Below, piece by piece: positions 27,457 to 35,945 of a stretch of 43,810 bases of DNA (position 1 is the stretch's first letter; each line of letters opens with the position of its first letter). Both the position numbers and the translations under genes were made by a program. This DNA is from Rhizobiaceae bacterium (GTDB lineage Bacteria; Pseudomonadota; Alphaproteobacteria; Rhizobiales; Rhizobiaceae): contig CAJPFN010000032.1 in NCBI GenBank assembly GCA_905339215.1, positions 1-43,810 of the forward strand. The letters are read 5' to 3'. Under the pieces are notes generated by a model. That model was not told where the DNA came from. It did not search any database and saw only the letters and a list, made by a program, of their open reading frames with translations.

Positions 27457-29922
27457 CTAGGCGGGCACGTTCCACACGTCTTCCGCGTACTGGCGGATTG
27501 TTCGATCCGACGAGAACCAGCCCATGCGCGCAACGTTGCGCACGGCCTTGGCATTCCAGTTCGGGCTGTCGCGCCACAGCGCGTCGACGCGGCGCTGCGC
27601 GGCCGCATAGGTATCGAAATCGGCCGCCACCATGAACCAGTCGTGGTCGTAGAGACCGTCGATCAGGCCGCGGTAGCGATCGGGATCGTCGGGCGAGAAT
27701 ACGCCAGACGAGATCGCCGCGAGCGCCTGGCCGAGTTCCGGCGAGGATTCGATCACGGCACGCGGGTTGTAGCCGCCGGAGCGGCGGTCGGTGACCTCCT
27801 GAGCGGTCAGGCCGAAGATCACCATGTTCTCCTCGCCAATATACTCCTTCATCTCGACATTGGCGCCGTCGAGCGTGCCGATGGTCAGTGCGCCGTTCAG
27901 TGCGAACTTCATGTTGCCGGTGCCCGACGCCTCCATGCCGGCGGTGGAGATCTGCTCGGACAGGTCTGCGGCCGGCATCATCACCTCGGCGAGGCTGACG
28001 TTGTAGTTCGGCATGAAGGCGACCTTCAGCAGGCCACGCACCGAGGGGTCGTGATTGACCACCCGCGCCACGTCGTTGATCAGCTTTATAATCAGCTTGG
28101 CGTTGTGGTAGCTCGACGCCGCCTTGCCGCCGAAGAACTTCACCCGCGGCATCCATTCATGCTCGGGATGCGAGCGGATCTGATCGTAGAGCGCCACCGT
28201 TTCGACGATGTTGAGGAGTTGGCGCTTGTATTCGTGGATGCGCTTGATCTGGATGTCGAACAGCGCCGACGGATCGATGCGCAGCCCGAGACGTTCAGAA
28301 ACGACAGTGGCGAGGCGCATCTTGTTGTCGCGCTTGACGGCCGCGAAGCGCTCCCGGAACGCGGCGTCGCCGGCGAGCGCATCGAGACCGGAAAGCCGGG
28401 TGACGTCGTCGAGGAAGGCGTCGCCGATCGCCTCACGGGCAAGCGCGGTCAGGCCGGGATTGCACTGGAACAGCCAGCGCCGCGGCGTGATGCCGTTGGT
28501 CTTATTGTTGATGCGCTCCGGATAGAGCCGGTGAAGATGGGAGAACACCGTCTCCTTCATCAGCTCGGTGTGCAGTGCCGAGACGCCGTTGACCTTGTGC
28601 GAGCCGACGAAGGCGAGGTTGCCCATGCGCAGCCGGCGGTCGCCGTCCTCATGGATCAGCGAGATGCCGCGGATCTGGTCATCGGTCAGGCCAGCGGCGC
28701 GCGCCTCGTGGAGCACCTGGGCGTTGATGGCATAGACGATCTGCATGTGCCTGGGCAGCAGCCGCTCGAACAGCGGCACCTGCCAGCTCTCCAGCGCCTC
28801 GGGAAGGAGCGTGTGGTTGGTGTAGGCGAAGGTCCGCTTGGTCAGGTCCCAGGCGGTGTCGAAATCGATCTCGTGAACGTCCATCAGCAGCCGCATCAGC
28901 TCCGCGATCGCCACGGCCGGGTGCGTATCGTTCAGGTGGATCGCTGCCTTGTCCGGCAGGGAATGCAGATCGCCGTATTGGGAGAGGTGACGCTGGACGA
29001 TGTCCTGGAGGGAAGCAGTGGTGAAGAAATACTCCTGGCGGAGCCTCAGCTCCTGGCCGGCAGCGGTGGCGTCGGCAGGATAGAGGACCCGCGACAACGC
29101 GTCCGCCTTGTTGCTCTCGCGGAGCGCGCCGATGTGATCGCCGGCGTTGAAGGCCTCCAGCAGGATCGGGTCGATCGGCATGCCGGCCCACAGGCGCAGC
29201 GTATTGACGCGCTTGCCGCGCCAGCCGACCACGGGCGTGTCATAAGGCACGGCGAGCACGCGCTCGTGCGGCTTCCAGACATGATGCTCCAGGCGTCCGT
29301 CTCGCGAGGTGACCGACTGCACCGAGCCGCCGAAGCCGACCTCGAAGGAGCGCTCGCGGCGCTCGAAATCCCATGGATTGCCGTGGTCGAGCCAGTTTTC
29401 CGGCAGTTCGACCTGCCAGCCGTCGGCGATTTCCTGGCGGAACATGCCGTTCTTGTAGCGGATGCCGTAGCCGTGAACCGGGATGTCGACGGTCGCCATG
29501 CTTTCCATGAAGCAGGCGGCGAGCCGCCCGAGGCCGCCATTGCCGAGCGCGGCGTCCGGCTCGAGCTCGGCGATCACGTCAATGTCGACGCCGAGAGAGG
29601 CCAGCGCCGCCCGCATCTGATCGAGCATGCCGATGTTGGAGAAGGAATCGCGCATCAGCCGCCCGACGAGGAACTCGAGCGACAGGTAGTAGACCCGCTT
29701 CGACCGCTGCTCGTAGGCCTGCTTGGTGGAATCGATCCAGCGCTCGATGATGCGGTCGCGGACGACCTTAATCGCCGCCGTCAGCCAGTCATAGGGCGTG
29801 GCGACGGTGGCGTCCTTGCCGCCGCGATAGGTCAGGCACTTCAGGATGTCGATGGCGAGAGTTTCGGTATCGGTTTCGTGCAAGGAAGGCCTCGGAAGTT
29901 CGTTCGCAGTCGCGGGCTTCAT
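27457..29922 (-). CDS. glgP: Glycogen phosphorylase
   Basis: An 821-residue GT35 enzyme that phosphorolyses alpha-1,4 links to release glucose-1-phosphate. The PLP lysine is in SGTGNMKFALNGALTIG and the following TLDGANVE is the family block. LEFLVGRLMRDS and GNGGLGRLAACFMESM are the conserved N-terminal motifs. It is the first gene of the minus-strand run glgP-glgB-glgC-glgA-pgm, and a promoter probably lies in the 145 bases upstream of 29922. An GGATGGGAAC patch precedes the ATG. The order equals that of Agrobacterium and Rhizobium tropici, so synthesis and breakdown genes are co-expressed. Confidence 0.96.
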   Translation of the reverse strand: MKPATANELPRPSLHETDTETLAIDILKCLTYRGGKDATVATPYDWLTAAIKVVRDRIIERWIDSTKQAYEQRSKRVYYLSLEFLVGRLMRDSFSNIGMLDQMRAALASLGVDIDVIAELEPDAALGNGGLGRLAACFMESMATVDIPVHGYGIRYKNGMFRQEIADGWQVELPENWLDHGNPWDFERRERSFEVGFGGSVQSVTSRDGRLEHHVWKPHERVLAVPYDTPVVGWRGKRVNTLRLWAGMPIDPILLEAFNAGDHIGALRESNKADALSRVLYPADATAAGQELRLRQEYFFTTASLQDIVQRHLSQYGDLHSLPDKAAIHLNDTHPAVAIAELMRLLMDVHEIDFDTAWDLTKRTFAYTNHTLLPEALESWQVPLFERLLPRHMQIVYAINAQVLHEARAAGLTDDQIRGISLIHEDGDRRLRMGNLAFVGSHKVNGVSALHTELMKETVFSHLHRLYPERINNKTNGITPRRWLFQCNPGLTALAREAIGDAFLDDVTRLSGLDALAGDAAFRERFAAVKRDNKMRLATVVSERLGLRIDPSALFDIQIKRIHEYKRQLLNIVETVALYDQIRSHPEHEWMPRVKFFGGKAASSYHNAKLIIKLINDVARVVNHDPSVRGLLKVAFMPNYNVSLAEVMMPAADLSEQISTAGMEASGTGNMKFALNGALTIGTLDGANVEMKEYIGEENMVIFGLTAQEVTDRRSGGYNPRAVIESSPELGQALAAISSGVFSPDDPDRYRGLIDGLYDHDWFMVAADFDTYAAAQRRVDALWRDSPNWNAKAVRNVARMGWFSSDRTIRQYAEDVWNVPA

Positions 29923-30020
29923 GTTCCCATCCAGAATACAGGGTCCGCCGGCTACGCGGCCGCCTCGATGATCGAACTCCTCCCGGCAGGAAGCTAGCCG
30001 GAATTAGACGGCAAATGCAC

Positions 30021-30058
30021 GAAAAATCTGGCGGCGCAGCAAGGAACTGCCGCGCCGC
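30021..30058 (-). terminator. Intrinsic terminator after the frcBCA operon
   Basis: On the minus strand a stem of GCGGCG-CAG with CTG-CGCCGC, interrupted by a 3-base bulge, forms around TTCCTTG (30031-30058), and is followed by ATTTTT (T-run at 30022-30026). It lies ten bases past the frcA stop. The hairpin plus T-run makes this the best intrinsic terminator in the window; it would separate frc transcription from glgP. Confidence 0.6.
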
Positions 30059-30067
30059 ACAGCGAGA

Positions 30068-30850
30068 TCACGCGGCGAGCGCCTCGCGCGGGGCCTCCTT
30101 CGCCCCGGTCATGAAGGCCACGGCGTCCGACATCGAGTACTGGCGCGGGTCGATGACGCACAGCCTGCGGCCGAGGCGGTGGATGTGGATGCGGTCGGCA
30201 ACCTCGAAGACATGCGGCATGTTGTGCGAGATGAGCACGATCGGCAGGCCGCGCTTCTTCACGTCGAGGATGAGCTCGAGCACGCGGCGCGATTCCTTGA
30301 CGCCGAGTGCCGCGGTCGGCTCGTCCATGATGACCACCTTGGAGCCGAAGGCGGCGGCACGCGCCACCGCCACGCCCTGACGCTGGCCGCCCGACAGCGT
30401 CTCCACCGCCTGGCCGATGTTCTGGATGGTCATCAGGCCGAGCTCGGTGAGCTTGTCGCGGGCGCGCTTCTCCATCGCCGGGCGGTCGAGCATGCGCAGC
30501 CAGGAGCCGAGGATTCCCGGCCGCCGGATTTCGCGGCCGAGGAACATGTTGTCCGCGATCGACAGTGCCGGCGACAGCGCCAGGTTCTGATAGACCGTCT
30601 CGATGCCGGCGTCGCGCGCCTCCATCGGCGAGCGGAACTGGACGACCTGGCCCTCCAGCCTGATCTCGCCCTCGTCGGGGTTGACCGCACCGGAGATGGC
30701 CTTGATCAACGACGACTTGCCGGCGCCGTTGTCGCCGATGACGGCAAGGATTTCGCCGGGGTAGAGGTCGAAATCGGCACTGTCGAGGGCGGTGACGCGC
30801 CCGTAGCGCTTGACCAGACCGCGGGCCGTGAGGATCGGTTCCATCGACAT
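30068..30850 (-). CDS. frcA: Sugar ABC transporter ATPase, FrcA-like
   Basis: A 260-residue single-domain ABC ATPase, the length of Sinorhizobium FrcA. Walker A is GDNGAGKSS, the signature is LSGGQRQGVAVARA and Walker B is VVIMDEPTAAL; the switch histidine is in LISHNMPHV. Carbohydrate-type ATPases of the RbsA class are double; this single-domain form is typical of FrcA. The start at 30850 shares a base with the frcC stop (TGATG), so it is coupled to the permease. It powers uptake of fructose, probably also ribose and mannose, as known for the Sinorhizobium system. Confidence 0.9.
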   Translation of the reverse strand: MSMEPILTARGLVKRYGRVTALDSADFDLYPGEILAVIGDNGAGKSSLIKAISGAVNPDEGEIRLEGQVVQFRSPMEARDAGIETVYQNLALSPALSIADNMFLGREIRRPGILGSWLRMLDRPAMEKRARDKLTELGLMTIQNIGQAVETLSGGQRQGVAVARAAAFGSKVVIMDEPTAALGVKESRRVLELILDVKKRGLPIVLISHNMPHVFEVADRIHIHRLGRRLCVIDPRQYSMSDAVAFMTGAKEAPREALAA

Positions 30851-31932
30851 CACCCTGCTACCTTTCTGATCCACTGATCCACGGCGACGGCGATGATGAT
30901 CAGCGCGCCGATGAGCAAATAGGTCCATTGCGGGTCGGTGCCGACCAGGCGCAGACCGAGCGAGAAGACGCCGACGATTAGCGCGCCGAACAGCATGCCG
31001 AGGATCGAGCCGCGGCCGCCGAACAGCGAGATGCCGCCGATGACCACCGCGGTAATCGATTCGATGTTGGCGAACTGCCCGGCAGTCGGCGAGACCGAGC
31101 CGAGGCGGCCGATGAGGGCCCAGCCGGCCAGCGCGCAGATCAGGCCCGAAAGGACGTAGACGGTGACCAGCATCCTGTTGACGCGCACGCCGGCGAGCTG
31201 GGCTGCGTCGGGATCGTCGCCGATGGCGTAGAGATGACGTCCCCAGGCGGTGTGGTTGAGCACGTACCAGAGCACCAGGACCAGGAGCACCATGGCGACG
31301 ACGCCGTAGGTGAAGACGGCGGAGCCGACGCGGAAATTCTGGCCGAAGAACTGCAGGATCGGAGCTGCCGCCTCGATGTCCTGGGAGCGGATGGTCTCGT
31401 TTGCCGAATAGAGGAAGTTGGCGGCGAGCACGATCTGCCACATGCCGAGCGTGACGATGAACGGCGGCAGCTTCATGTAGGCGACGAGCGCGCCGTTGAC
31501 CCAGCCGCACAGGGCACCGACGGCAAAGCCGCACAGGATCGCCAGCGACGGCGGCAGGCCGTAGCGGAAGGTGAACTGCCCCATGACAACCGAGGAGAGC
31601 ACCATGATGGCGCCGACGGAGAGGTCGATGCCGGCGGTGAGGATGACCAGCGTCTGCGCCGCGCCGACGATGCCGACGATGGCGACCTGCTGGAGGATCA
31701 GCGTCATGGTGAAGGCGGAGAAGAACTTGCCGCCGATCATGACGCCGAACAGGACCAGCGACAGGACGAGCACGATCAACGGCACCGCCGCCGGATTCGA
31801 GTGCAGGAAATGCTGCACGTGTTCGATCGGAGACCGCTTGTGGGCGTCGAAGCTCGCCACCCTGGTGTCGCTGCCGGAGAGAACGGTCTCGAACTCCTGC
31901 GGCCGCCGGCCCTGCGCCGTCGCGTCACTCAT
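30850..31932 (-). CDS. frcC: Sugar ABC transporter permease, FrcC-like
   Basis: A 360-residue integral membrane protein of the BPD_transp_2 (RbsC/AraH) family. About nine or ten hydrophobic segments are visible, such as PLIVLVLSLVLFGVMIGG and YLLIGALIIIAVAVDQW. The conserved LTAGIDLSVGAIM and GGISLFGGRGSILGMLFGALIVG motifs are the cytoplasmic coupling blocks. The long hydrophilic N-terminus (about 45 residues) is typical of FrcC. It lies between frcB and frcA; two hairpins separate it from frcB. Confidence 0.92.
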   Translation of the reverse strand: MSDATAQGRRPQEFETVLSGSDTRVASFDAHKRSPIEHVQHFLHSNPAAVPLIVLVLSLVLFGVMIGGKFFSAFTMTLILQQVAIVGIVGAAQTLVILTAGIDLSVGAIMVLSSVVMGQFTFRYGLPPSLAILCGFAVGALCGWVNGALVAYMKLPPFIVTLGMWQIVLAANFLYSANETIRSQDIEAAAPILQFFGQNFRVGSAVFTYGVVAMVLLVLVLWYVLNHTAWGRHLYAIGDDPDAAQLAGVRVNRMLVTVYVLSGLICALAGWALIGRLGSVSPTAGQFANIESITAVVIGGISLFGGRGSILGMLFGALIVGVFSLGLRLVGTDPQWTYLLIGALIIIAVAVDQWIRKVAG

Positions 31933-31968
31933 CCTGATTTCCTCCCGCGGACCTTTGGCCCCTCGCGC

Positions 31969-32015
31969 GGAGGGCGGAGCACCGCCCTCCGTGACGACGA
32001 CAGTCCTACTGTCGT
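31969..32015 (-). promoter_or_regulatory. Two stem-loops in the frcB-frcC gap
   Basis: GGAGGGCGG (31969-31977) pairs with CCGCCCTCC (31982-31990) around AGCA, and ACGACAGT (31997-32004) pairs with ACTGTCGT (32008-32015) around CCT. Both lie in the 92-base gap between frcB and frcC. Such hairpins in ABC transporter operons often protect the binding-protein mRNA or attenuate the downstream genes, so more periplasmic protein is made than permease. Confidence 0.6.
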
Positions 32016-32024
32016 GGCCTCAGA

Positions 32025-33056
32025 TCAACCCCAGCACCTGTCCAGGCCGGTCTTGACGTCGATCGATTCGACACCCGCGGCGGGCTTGTCGGTGACCAGC
32101 GCCACGCCGGTGTCGAAGAAGTCCTTGCCTTCCGTGGGCTTCGGCTTCTCGCCGGTCTCGGCGAACTTCTTGATCGCCTCGATGCCGAGCGCGGCCATCA
32201 GCAGCGGATACTGCTGCGAGGTGGCGCCGATGACGCCAGCCTCGACGTTCTTGACGCCAGGGCAACCGCCGTCGACGGAGACGATCAGCACGTTCTTCTC
32301 CATGCCGACGGCCTTCAGCGCCTCGTAGGCGCCGGCCGCGGCCGGCTCGTTGATGGTGTGAACGACGTTGATGCCGGGATCCTTCTGCAGGAGGTTTTCC
32401 ATCGCCTTGCGGCCGCCCTCCTCGTTGCCGCTGGTCACGTCGTGGCCAACGATGCGCGGGTCGTCCTCATCGCCGATCTTGTTCGGGTCCTTCGGGTCGA
32501 TGCCGAAGCCGATCATGAAGCCCTGGTCGCGGAGCACGTCGACCGACGGCTGCGACGGGGCGAGATCGAGGAAGGCGACCTTGGCGTCCTTGGCCGCGTC
32601 GCCCAGGGTGGCAGCGGCCCACTGGCCGATGAGCTTGCCAGCAAGCAGATTGTCCGTGGCGAAGGTGGCGTCGGCCGCATCGGCCGGCTCGAGCGGCGTG
32701 TCGAGCGCGATGACGACGATACCCGCCTCACGGGCCTGCTTGACTGCCGGCACGATGCCCTTGGTGTCGGACGCGGTAATGAGGATGCCCTTGGCTCCGT
32801 CGGCGATGCAGGTCTCGATCGCCGCAACCTGGCTCTCGGAATCGCCGTCGATCTTTCCGGCATAGCTCTTCAGCGCAATGCCAAGTTCGGCGGCCTTGGC
32901 AGTCGCGCCTTCCTTCATCTTGACGAAGAAGGGATTGGTGTCGGTCTTGGTGATCAGGCAGGCGCCGATCTCGTCAGCCGAAGCCGGCGCGGCAAGCGCA
33001 ACAAGGGCGGCCGCGGCTGCGCCGAATACGGTGTTCTTGAGCGTGGTCTTGGTCAC
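32025..33056 (-). CDS. frcB: Periplasmic sugar-binding protein, FrcB-like
   Basis: A 343-residue periplasmic binding protein of the RbsB/ALSB class (Peripla_BP_4). It has a Sec signal peptide ([19 protein letters not shown] to PASA, cleaved before DEIGA) and two alpha/beta lobes. [26 protein letters not shown] and [17 protein letters not shown] are the sugar-pocket blocks. The GTG at 33056 follows GGGAGGAC at good spacing. It delivers the hexose to FrcC/FrcA. The start lies 105 bases from the operator dyad in the divergent region shared with the ROK regulator. Confidence 0.93.
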   Translation of the reverse strand: MTKTTLKNTVFGAAAAALVALAAPASADEIGACLITKTDTNPFFVKMKEGATAKAAELGIALKSYAGKIDGDSESQVAAIETCIADGAKGILITASDTKGIVPAVKQAREAGIVVIALDTPLEPADAADATFATDNLLAGKLIGQWAAATLGDAAKDAKVAFLDLAPSQPSVDVLRDQGFMIGFGIDPKDPNKIGDEDDPRIVGHDVTSGNEEGGRKAMENLLQKDPGINVVHTINEPAAAGAYEALKAVGMEKNVLIVSVDGGCPGVKNVEAGVIGATSQQYPLLMAALGIEAIKKFAETGEKPKPTEGKDFFDTGVALVTDKPAAGVESIDVKTGLDRCWG

Positions 33057-33160
33057 GATAGTCCTCCCGGTGGTGATGGTACCTGGCGGCCCTCGCCGCC
33101 GCAGACCCGGGCCGTTTCACTCCCGGCGTCTGCGTGGACCAAACACCAACTCGGGACGTG

Positions 33161-33196
33161 TGTCAATAAATAAATCACTCTTAATTATTATTGACA
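33161..33196. promoter_or_regulatory. Shared operator/promoter dyad between frcB and the ROK regulator
   Basis: TGTCAATAA (33161-33169) and TTATTGACA (33188-33196) are exact inverted repeats with an 18-base AT-rich spacer. Each arm contains TTGACA, the consensus -35 hexamer, pointing outwards, so the dyad may combine two divergent promoters with a repressor site. The AT-rich stretch stands out from the GC-rich surroundings. The ROK regulator encoded next door is the obvious candidate ligand; no matching -10 is clear. Confidence 0.6.
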
Positions 33197-33253
33197 GACT
33201 CGACGCGAGCCCGCATTCTCGCGACAAAGGCCTCGGATTGGGGAGGAGCTTCC

Positions 33254-34480
33254 ATGGAGGCGGGACAAGTGCGGAGCGGCGCGGTCGCATCGGCGGAAGG
33301 CCGCATGCAGCGCGGCACCAACCAGAGCGGTATGCGCGACTCCAACGAGCGCCTGGTCCTGTCGTTGGTGCGCCGCCAGGGCGGCCTGTCCAAGACGGAC
33401 ATTGCCAGGATGACCGGCCTCTCCGCGCAGACGGTCTCCGTCATCATGCGCAAGTTGGAGGACGACGGGCTGCTCAAGCGCGGCGAACCGCTACGCGGCA
33501 AGATCGGCCAACCGTCGGTACCGATGTCGATCGATCCTGAAGGCGCCTATTTCCTCGGCCTGAAGATCGGGCGCCGCAGCGCAGAGCTCGTCCTGATCGA
33601 CTTCCTCGGCGAGGTGCGCGCCATTCGTCAGCTTTCCTACCGCTACCCGGCGCCGCGGGACACCGTCGACTTCGTCACCGAGGGAATGGCCGCGATCCGT
33701 TCCGAGCTTTCGCCCCGCCAAGACAGCCGCATCGCCGGGCTTGGCATCGCCATGCCGTTCGAGCTGTGGAATTGGGCCGATGCGGCCGGGGCACCACGCG
33801 AGGTCATGGACCAGTGGCGCCACTTCGACATCGGTGCGGAAATCCAGGCGCGCTGCGCTTTCCCCGTCTACCTGCAGAACGACGCGACGTCGGCCTGCGG
33901 CGCCGAACTGGTATTCGGCCGGGGCGCCGGCGTCAGCGACTTCGTCTATTTCTACATCGGCGCCTTCGCGGGCGGCGGCGTCGTGCTCAACGGATCGCTC
34001 TATGCGGGGGCCACCGGAAACGCCGGCGCGCTCGGCTCGATGCCGGTGCCCGGCCCCGGCGGCAAGCCGATCCAGCTCATCGACGTCGCCTCGATCGCGG
34101 TTCTGGAAAAGGCGCTCAGTGCCCGCGGCATCGAGGCGGGACAGCTGTGGACGTCGCCGGAGAATTGGGGCGATGTCAGCGAAGAACTCGACCGCTGGAT
34201 CGACCGCGCCGGTGCGGCCCTTGCCTATGCGATCGTCGCGGCCTCCTCCGTGATCGACTTCGAGGCGGCCATCATCGACGGCTGGATGCCTGTCGACGTG
34301 CGCCGCCGTCTCGTCGCGGCGACGCGCGCCGCGACGGCGGAAATCGATGTCGAAGGCCTCACCTTGCCCGAGATCCGCGAGGGAAGCGTCGGCCACCCCG
34401 CGCGCGCCCTCGGCGCCGCCAGCCTGCCGCTTTCCGACCGGTTCCTGCTCGGCGCCAGCCAGACGGCGAAGGCAGGCTGA
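33254..34480 (+). CDS. frcR: ROK-family transcriptional regulator, FrcR-like
   Basis: A 408-residue protein with an N-terminal winged helix-turn-helix (about residues 28-75, with SKTDIARMTGLSAQTVSVIMRKLEDDGLL in shorter form as TGLSAQTVSVIMRKL) and a ROK domain. The ROK domain has YIGAFAGGGVVLNGSLYAGATGNAGALG, the sugar/ATP-binding core. The zinc-binding cysteine cluster of some ROK proteins is not evident. It is divergent from frcB, as in Sinorhizobium frcR-frcBCA, and probably represses transport in the absence of fructose. The ATG at 33254 follows GGGAGGAG; an in-frame TTG at 33191 lies inside the operator and is rejected. It heads a series with the next two genes. Confidence 0.9.
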   Translation: MEAGQVRSGAVASAEGRMQRGTNQSGMRDSNERLVLSLVRRQGGLSKTDIARMTGLSAQTVSVIMRKLEDDGLLKRGEPLRGKIGQPSVPMSIDPEGAYFLGLKIGRRSAELVLIDFLGEVRAIRQLSYRYPAPRDTVDFVTEGMAAIRSELSPRQDSRIAGLGIAMPFELWNWADAAGAPREVMDQWRHFDIGAEIQARCAFPVYLQNDATSACGAELVFGRGAGVSDFVYFYIGAFAGGGVVLNGSLYAGATGNAGALGSMPVPGPGGKPIQLIDVASIAVLEKALSARGIEAGQLWTSPENWGDVSEELDRWIDRAGAALAYAIVAASSVIDFEAAIIDGWMPVDVRRRLVAATRAATAEIDVEGLTLPEIREGSVGHPARALGAASLPLSDRFLLGASQTAKAG

Positions 34481-34482
34481 CC

Positions 34483-34929
34483 ATGCTCATCGGCGTCCCA
34501 CCCCTTCTCGGACCAGACTTCCTCTCAGTGCTGCGCGGCATGGGCCATGGCGACGAAATCGCGATCGTCGACGGCAACTATCCGGCGGCCGAACACGCAA
34601 GGCGGCTGGTTCGCGCGGACGGACTCTACCTACCCGCAGTGCTCGACGCCATGTTGCAGGTGCTTCCGGTGGACGATTTCGTTCCTCACGCGCTGTTCCG
34701 ATCAACCGTCGGTGGCGACCCTGACGCCCTCAACCGGGTCCATGAGGAGATGCTCGCCATCTGCGCCCGGCGGGCACCCGGCTTCGCCGTGGTGCCACTC
34801 GTCGGCGAAGCGTTCTACGGCCGCGTCCGGGCCGCCCACGCCGTCGTCGCCACCAGCGAGCCACGGCTTTACGCCAACTTCATCGTCCGCAAGGGCGTGA
34901 TCCACCCCGTACGGGAAAGCGACGCATGA
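34483..34929 (+). CDS. RbsD/FucU-family sugar mutarotase-like protein
   Basis: A 148-residue protein of the RbsD/FucU family, which interconvert the anomers or ring forms of sugars. The start MLIGVPPLLGPDFLSVLRGMGHGD contains the conserved His of the GHGD block (H22 region), and IVDGNYPA follows. The C-terminal YANFIVRKGVI is also typical. The gene lies two bases after frcR and its stop overlaps the kinase start by four bases (ATGA). It may convert the imported sugar to the ring form preferred by the kinase. The exact sugar is not determinable; fucose, ribose or fructose are all possible. Confidence 0.85.
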   Translation: MLIGVPPLLGPDFLSVLRGMGHGDEIAIVDGNYPAAEHARRLVRADGLYLPAVLDAMLQVLPVDDFVPHALFRSTVGGDPDALNRVHEEMLAICARRAPGFAVVPLVGEAFYGRVRAAHAVVATSEPRLYANFIVRKGVIHPVRESDA

Positions 34930-35849
34930 TCCTGTGCTGCGGGGAGGCCCTGATCGACATGTTGCCGCGCACCAGCACGGCAGGAGAACCGGCATTCGCT
35001 CCCTATGCCGGCGGCGCGGTCTTCAACTCGGCGATTGCGCTCGGCCGGCTGGGCGTGCCGACCGAATTCTTCTCCGGCCTGTCCGACGACCTATTCGGCG
35101 ATCAGATCAGCCGCGTGCTTGCGGAAAGCGGGGTCGGCACGCGTTACGCAGCGCGGTCTTCCCGTCCCACCACACTCGCCTTCGTCCGTCTCCAGGATGG
35201 TCATGCGACCTATACATTCTACGACGAAAATACGGCGGGACGGATGCTCTCCGAATGCGACCTGCCGGTGCTGGACGACGACACTGACGCCATGCTGTTC
35301 GGCGCGATCAGCCTGATTCCCGAACCATGCGGTTCGGCCTACGAGGCGCTGATGCGCCGCGAGCACGGCCGCCGCGTCGTCATGCTCGATCCCAACATCC
35401 GCCCCGGCTTCATCGACGACCGCGACGCTCATCTCGCGCGCATGCACCGCATGATCGCGATGGCCGACATCGTGAAACTGTCCGACGACGACCTCGGCTG
35501 GTTCGACGAGGCGGGAGACGCCGCGCAGATCGCGGCGCGCTGGCTTGAGCGCGGCGCGAGACTGGTCATCGTGACCGGCGGCAGCAAGGGCGCAACGGCC
35601 TACAGCCGCGCCGGCCCGGTCACGGTGGAATCGCTCAGGGTCGATGTCGTGGACACGGTCGGAGCGGGCGACACGTTCAACGCCGGCGTTCTGGCCTCCC
35701 TGCACGACCAGGGCCTACTAAGCAAGGAGGCCGTCGACGGATTGTCGCGGGAGGCGATTCACGCGGCACTGACCCTCGGCGCCAGGGCTGCTGCCGTTAC
35801 CGTGGCACGCGCAGGTGCAAATCCGCCCTGGCGCAGCGAACTGGCCTGA
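34926..35849 (+). CDS. PfkB-family sugar kinase, probably fructokinase (FrcK-like)
   Basis: A 307-residue PfkB/ribokinase-family kinase. The N-terminal GEALIDMLPR and GGAVFNSAIALGRLG contact the sugar. The C-terminal signature DTVGAGDTFNAGVL carries the catalytic Asp (D of GAGD). The sugar would be phosphorylated with ATP, giving fructose-6-phosphate if fructose. It overlaps the RbsD/FucU gene. In Sinorhizobium frcK lies after frcA; here the kinase is in the divergent frcR transcript instead. A hairpin follows 34 bases after the stop. Confidence 0.88.
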   Translation: MILCCGEALIDMLPRTSTAGEPAFAPYAGGAVFNSAIALGRLGVPTEFFSGLSDDLFGDQISRVLAESGVGTRYAARSSRPTTLAFVRLQDGHATYTFYDENTAGRMLSECDLPVLDDDTDAMLFGAISLIPEPCGSAYEALMRREHGRRVVMLDPNIRPGFIDDRDAHLARMHRMIAMADIVKLSDDDLGWFDEAGDAAQIAARWLERGARLVIVTGGSKGATAYSRAGPVTVESLRVDVVDTVGAGDTFNAGVLASLHDQGLLSKEAVDGLSREAIHAALTLGARAAAVTVARAGANPPWRSELA

Positions 35850-35882
35850 CGGGCAATCGCCCTCCCCGCCGTTGAGCGGAAC

Positions 35883-35906
35883 GGCCGCACGACATAGGGT
35901 GCGGCC
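35883..35906 (+). terminator. Hairpin after the sugar kinase gene
   Basis: GGCCGCAC (35883-35890) and GTGCGGCC (35899-35906) form a perfect 8-bp stem with the loop GACATAGG, 34 bases after the kinase stop and 40 bases before the next gene. No T-tract follows, so Rho-independent termination is likely weak. Confidence 0.45.
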
Positions 35907-35945
35907 TGCGGCGCAGCGCCGTCGCGAGCTTGCAAGGACCAGGCG

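Noticed and set aside
27643-29997. A 784-codon plus-strand open frame opposite glgP
   Set aside because: It is the antisense reading of glgP, rich in His/Arg/Val/Gly as expected from reversed GC-rich codons, with no recognisable domain; glgP itself has every phosphorylase motif.
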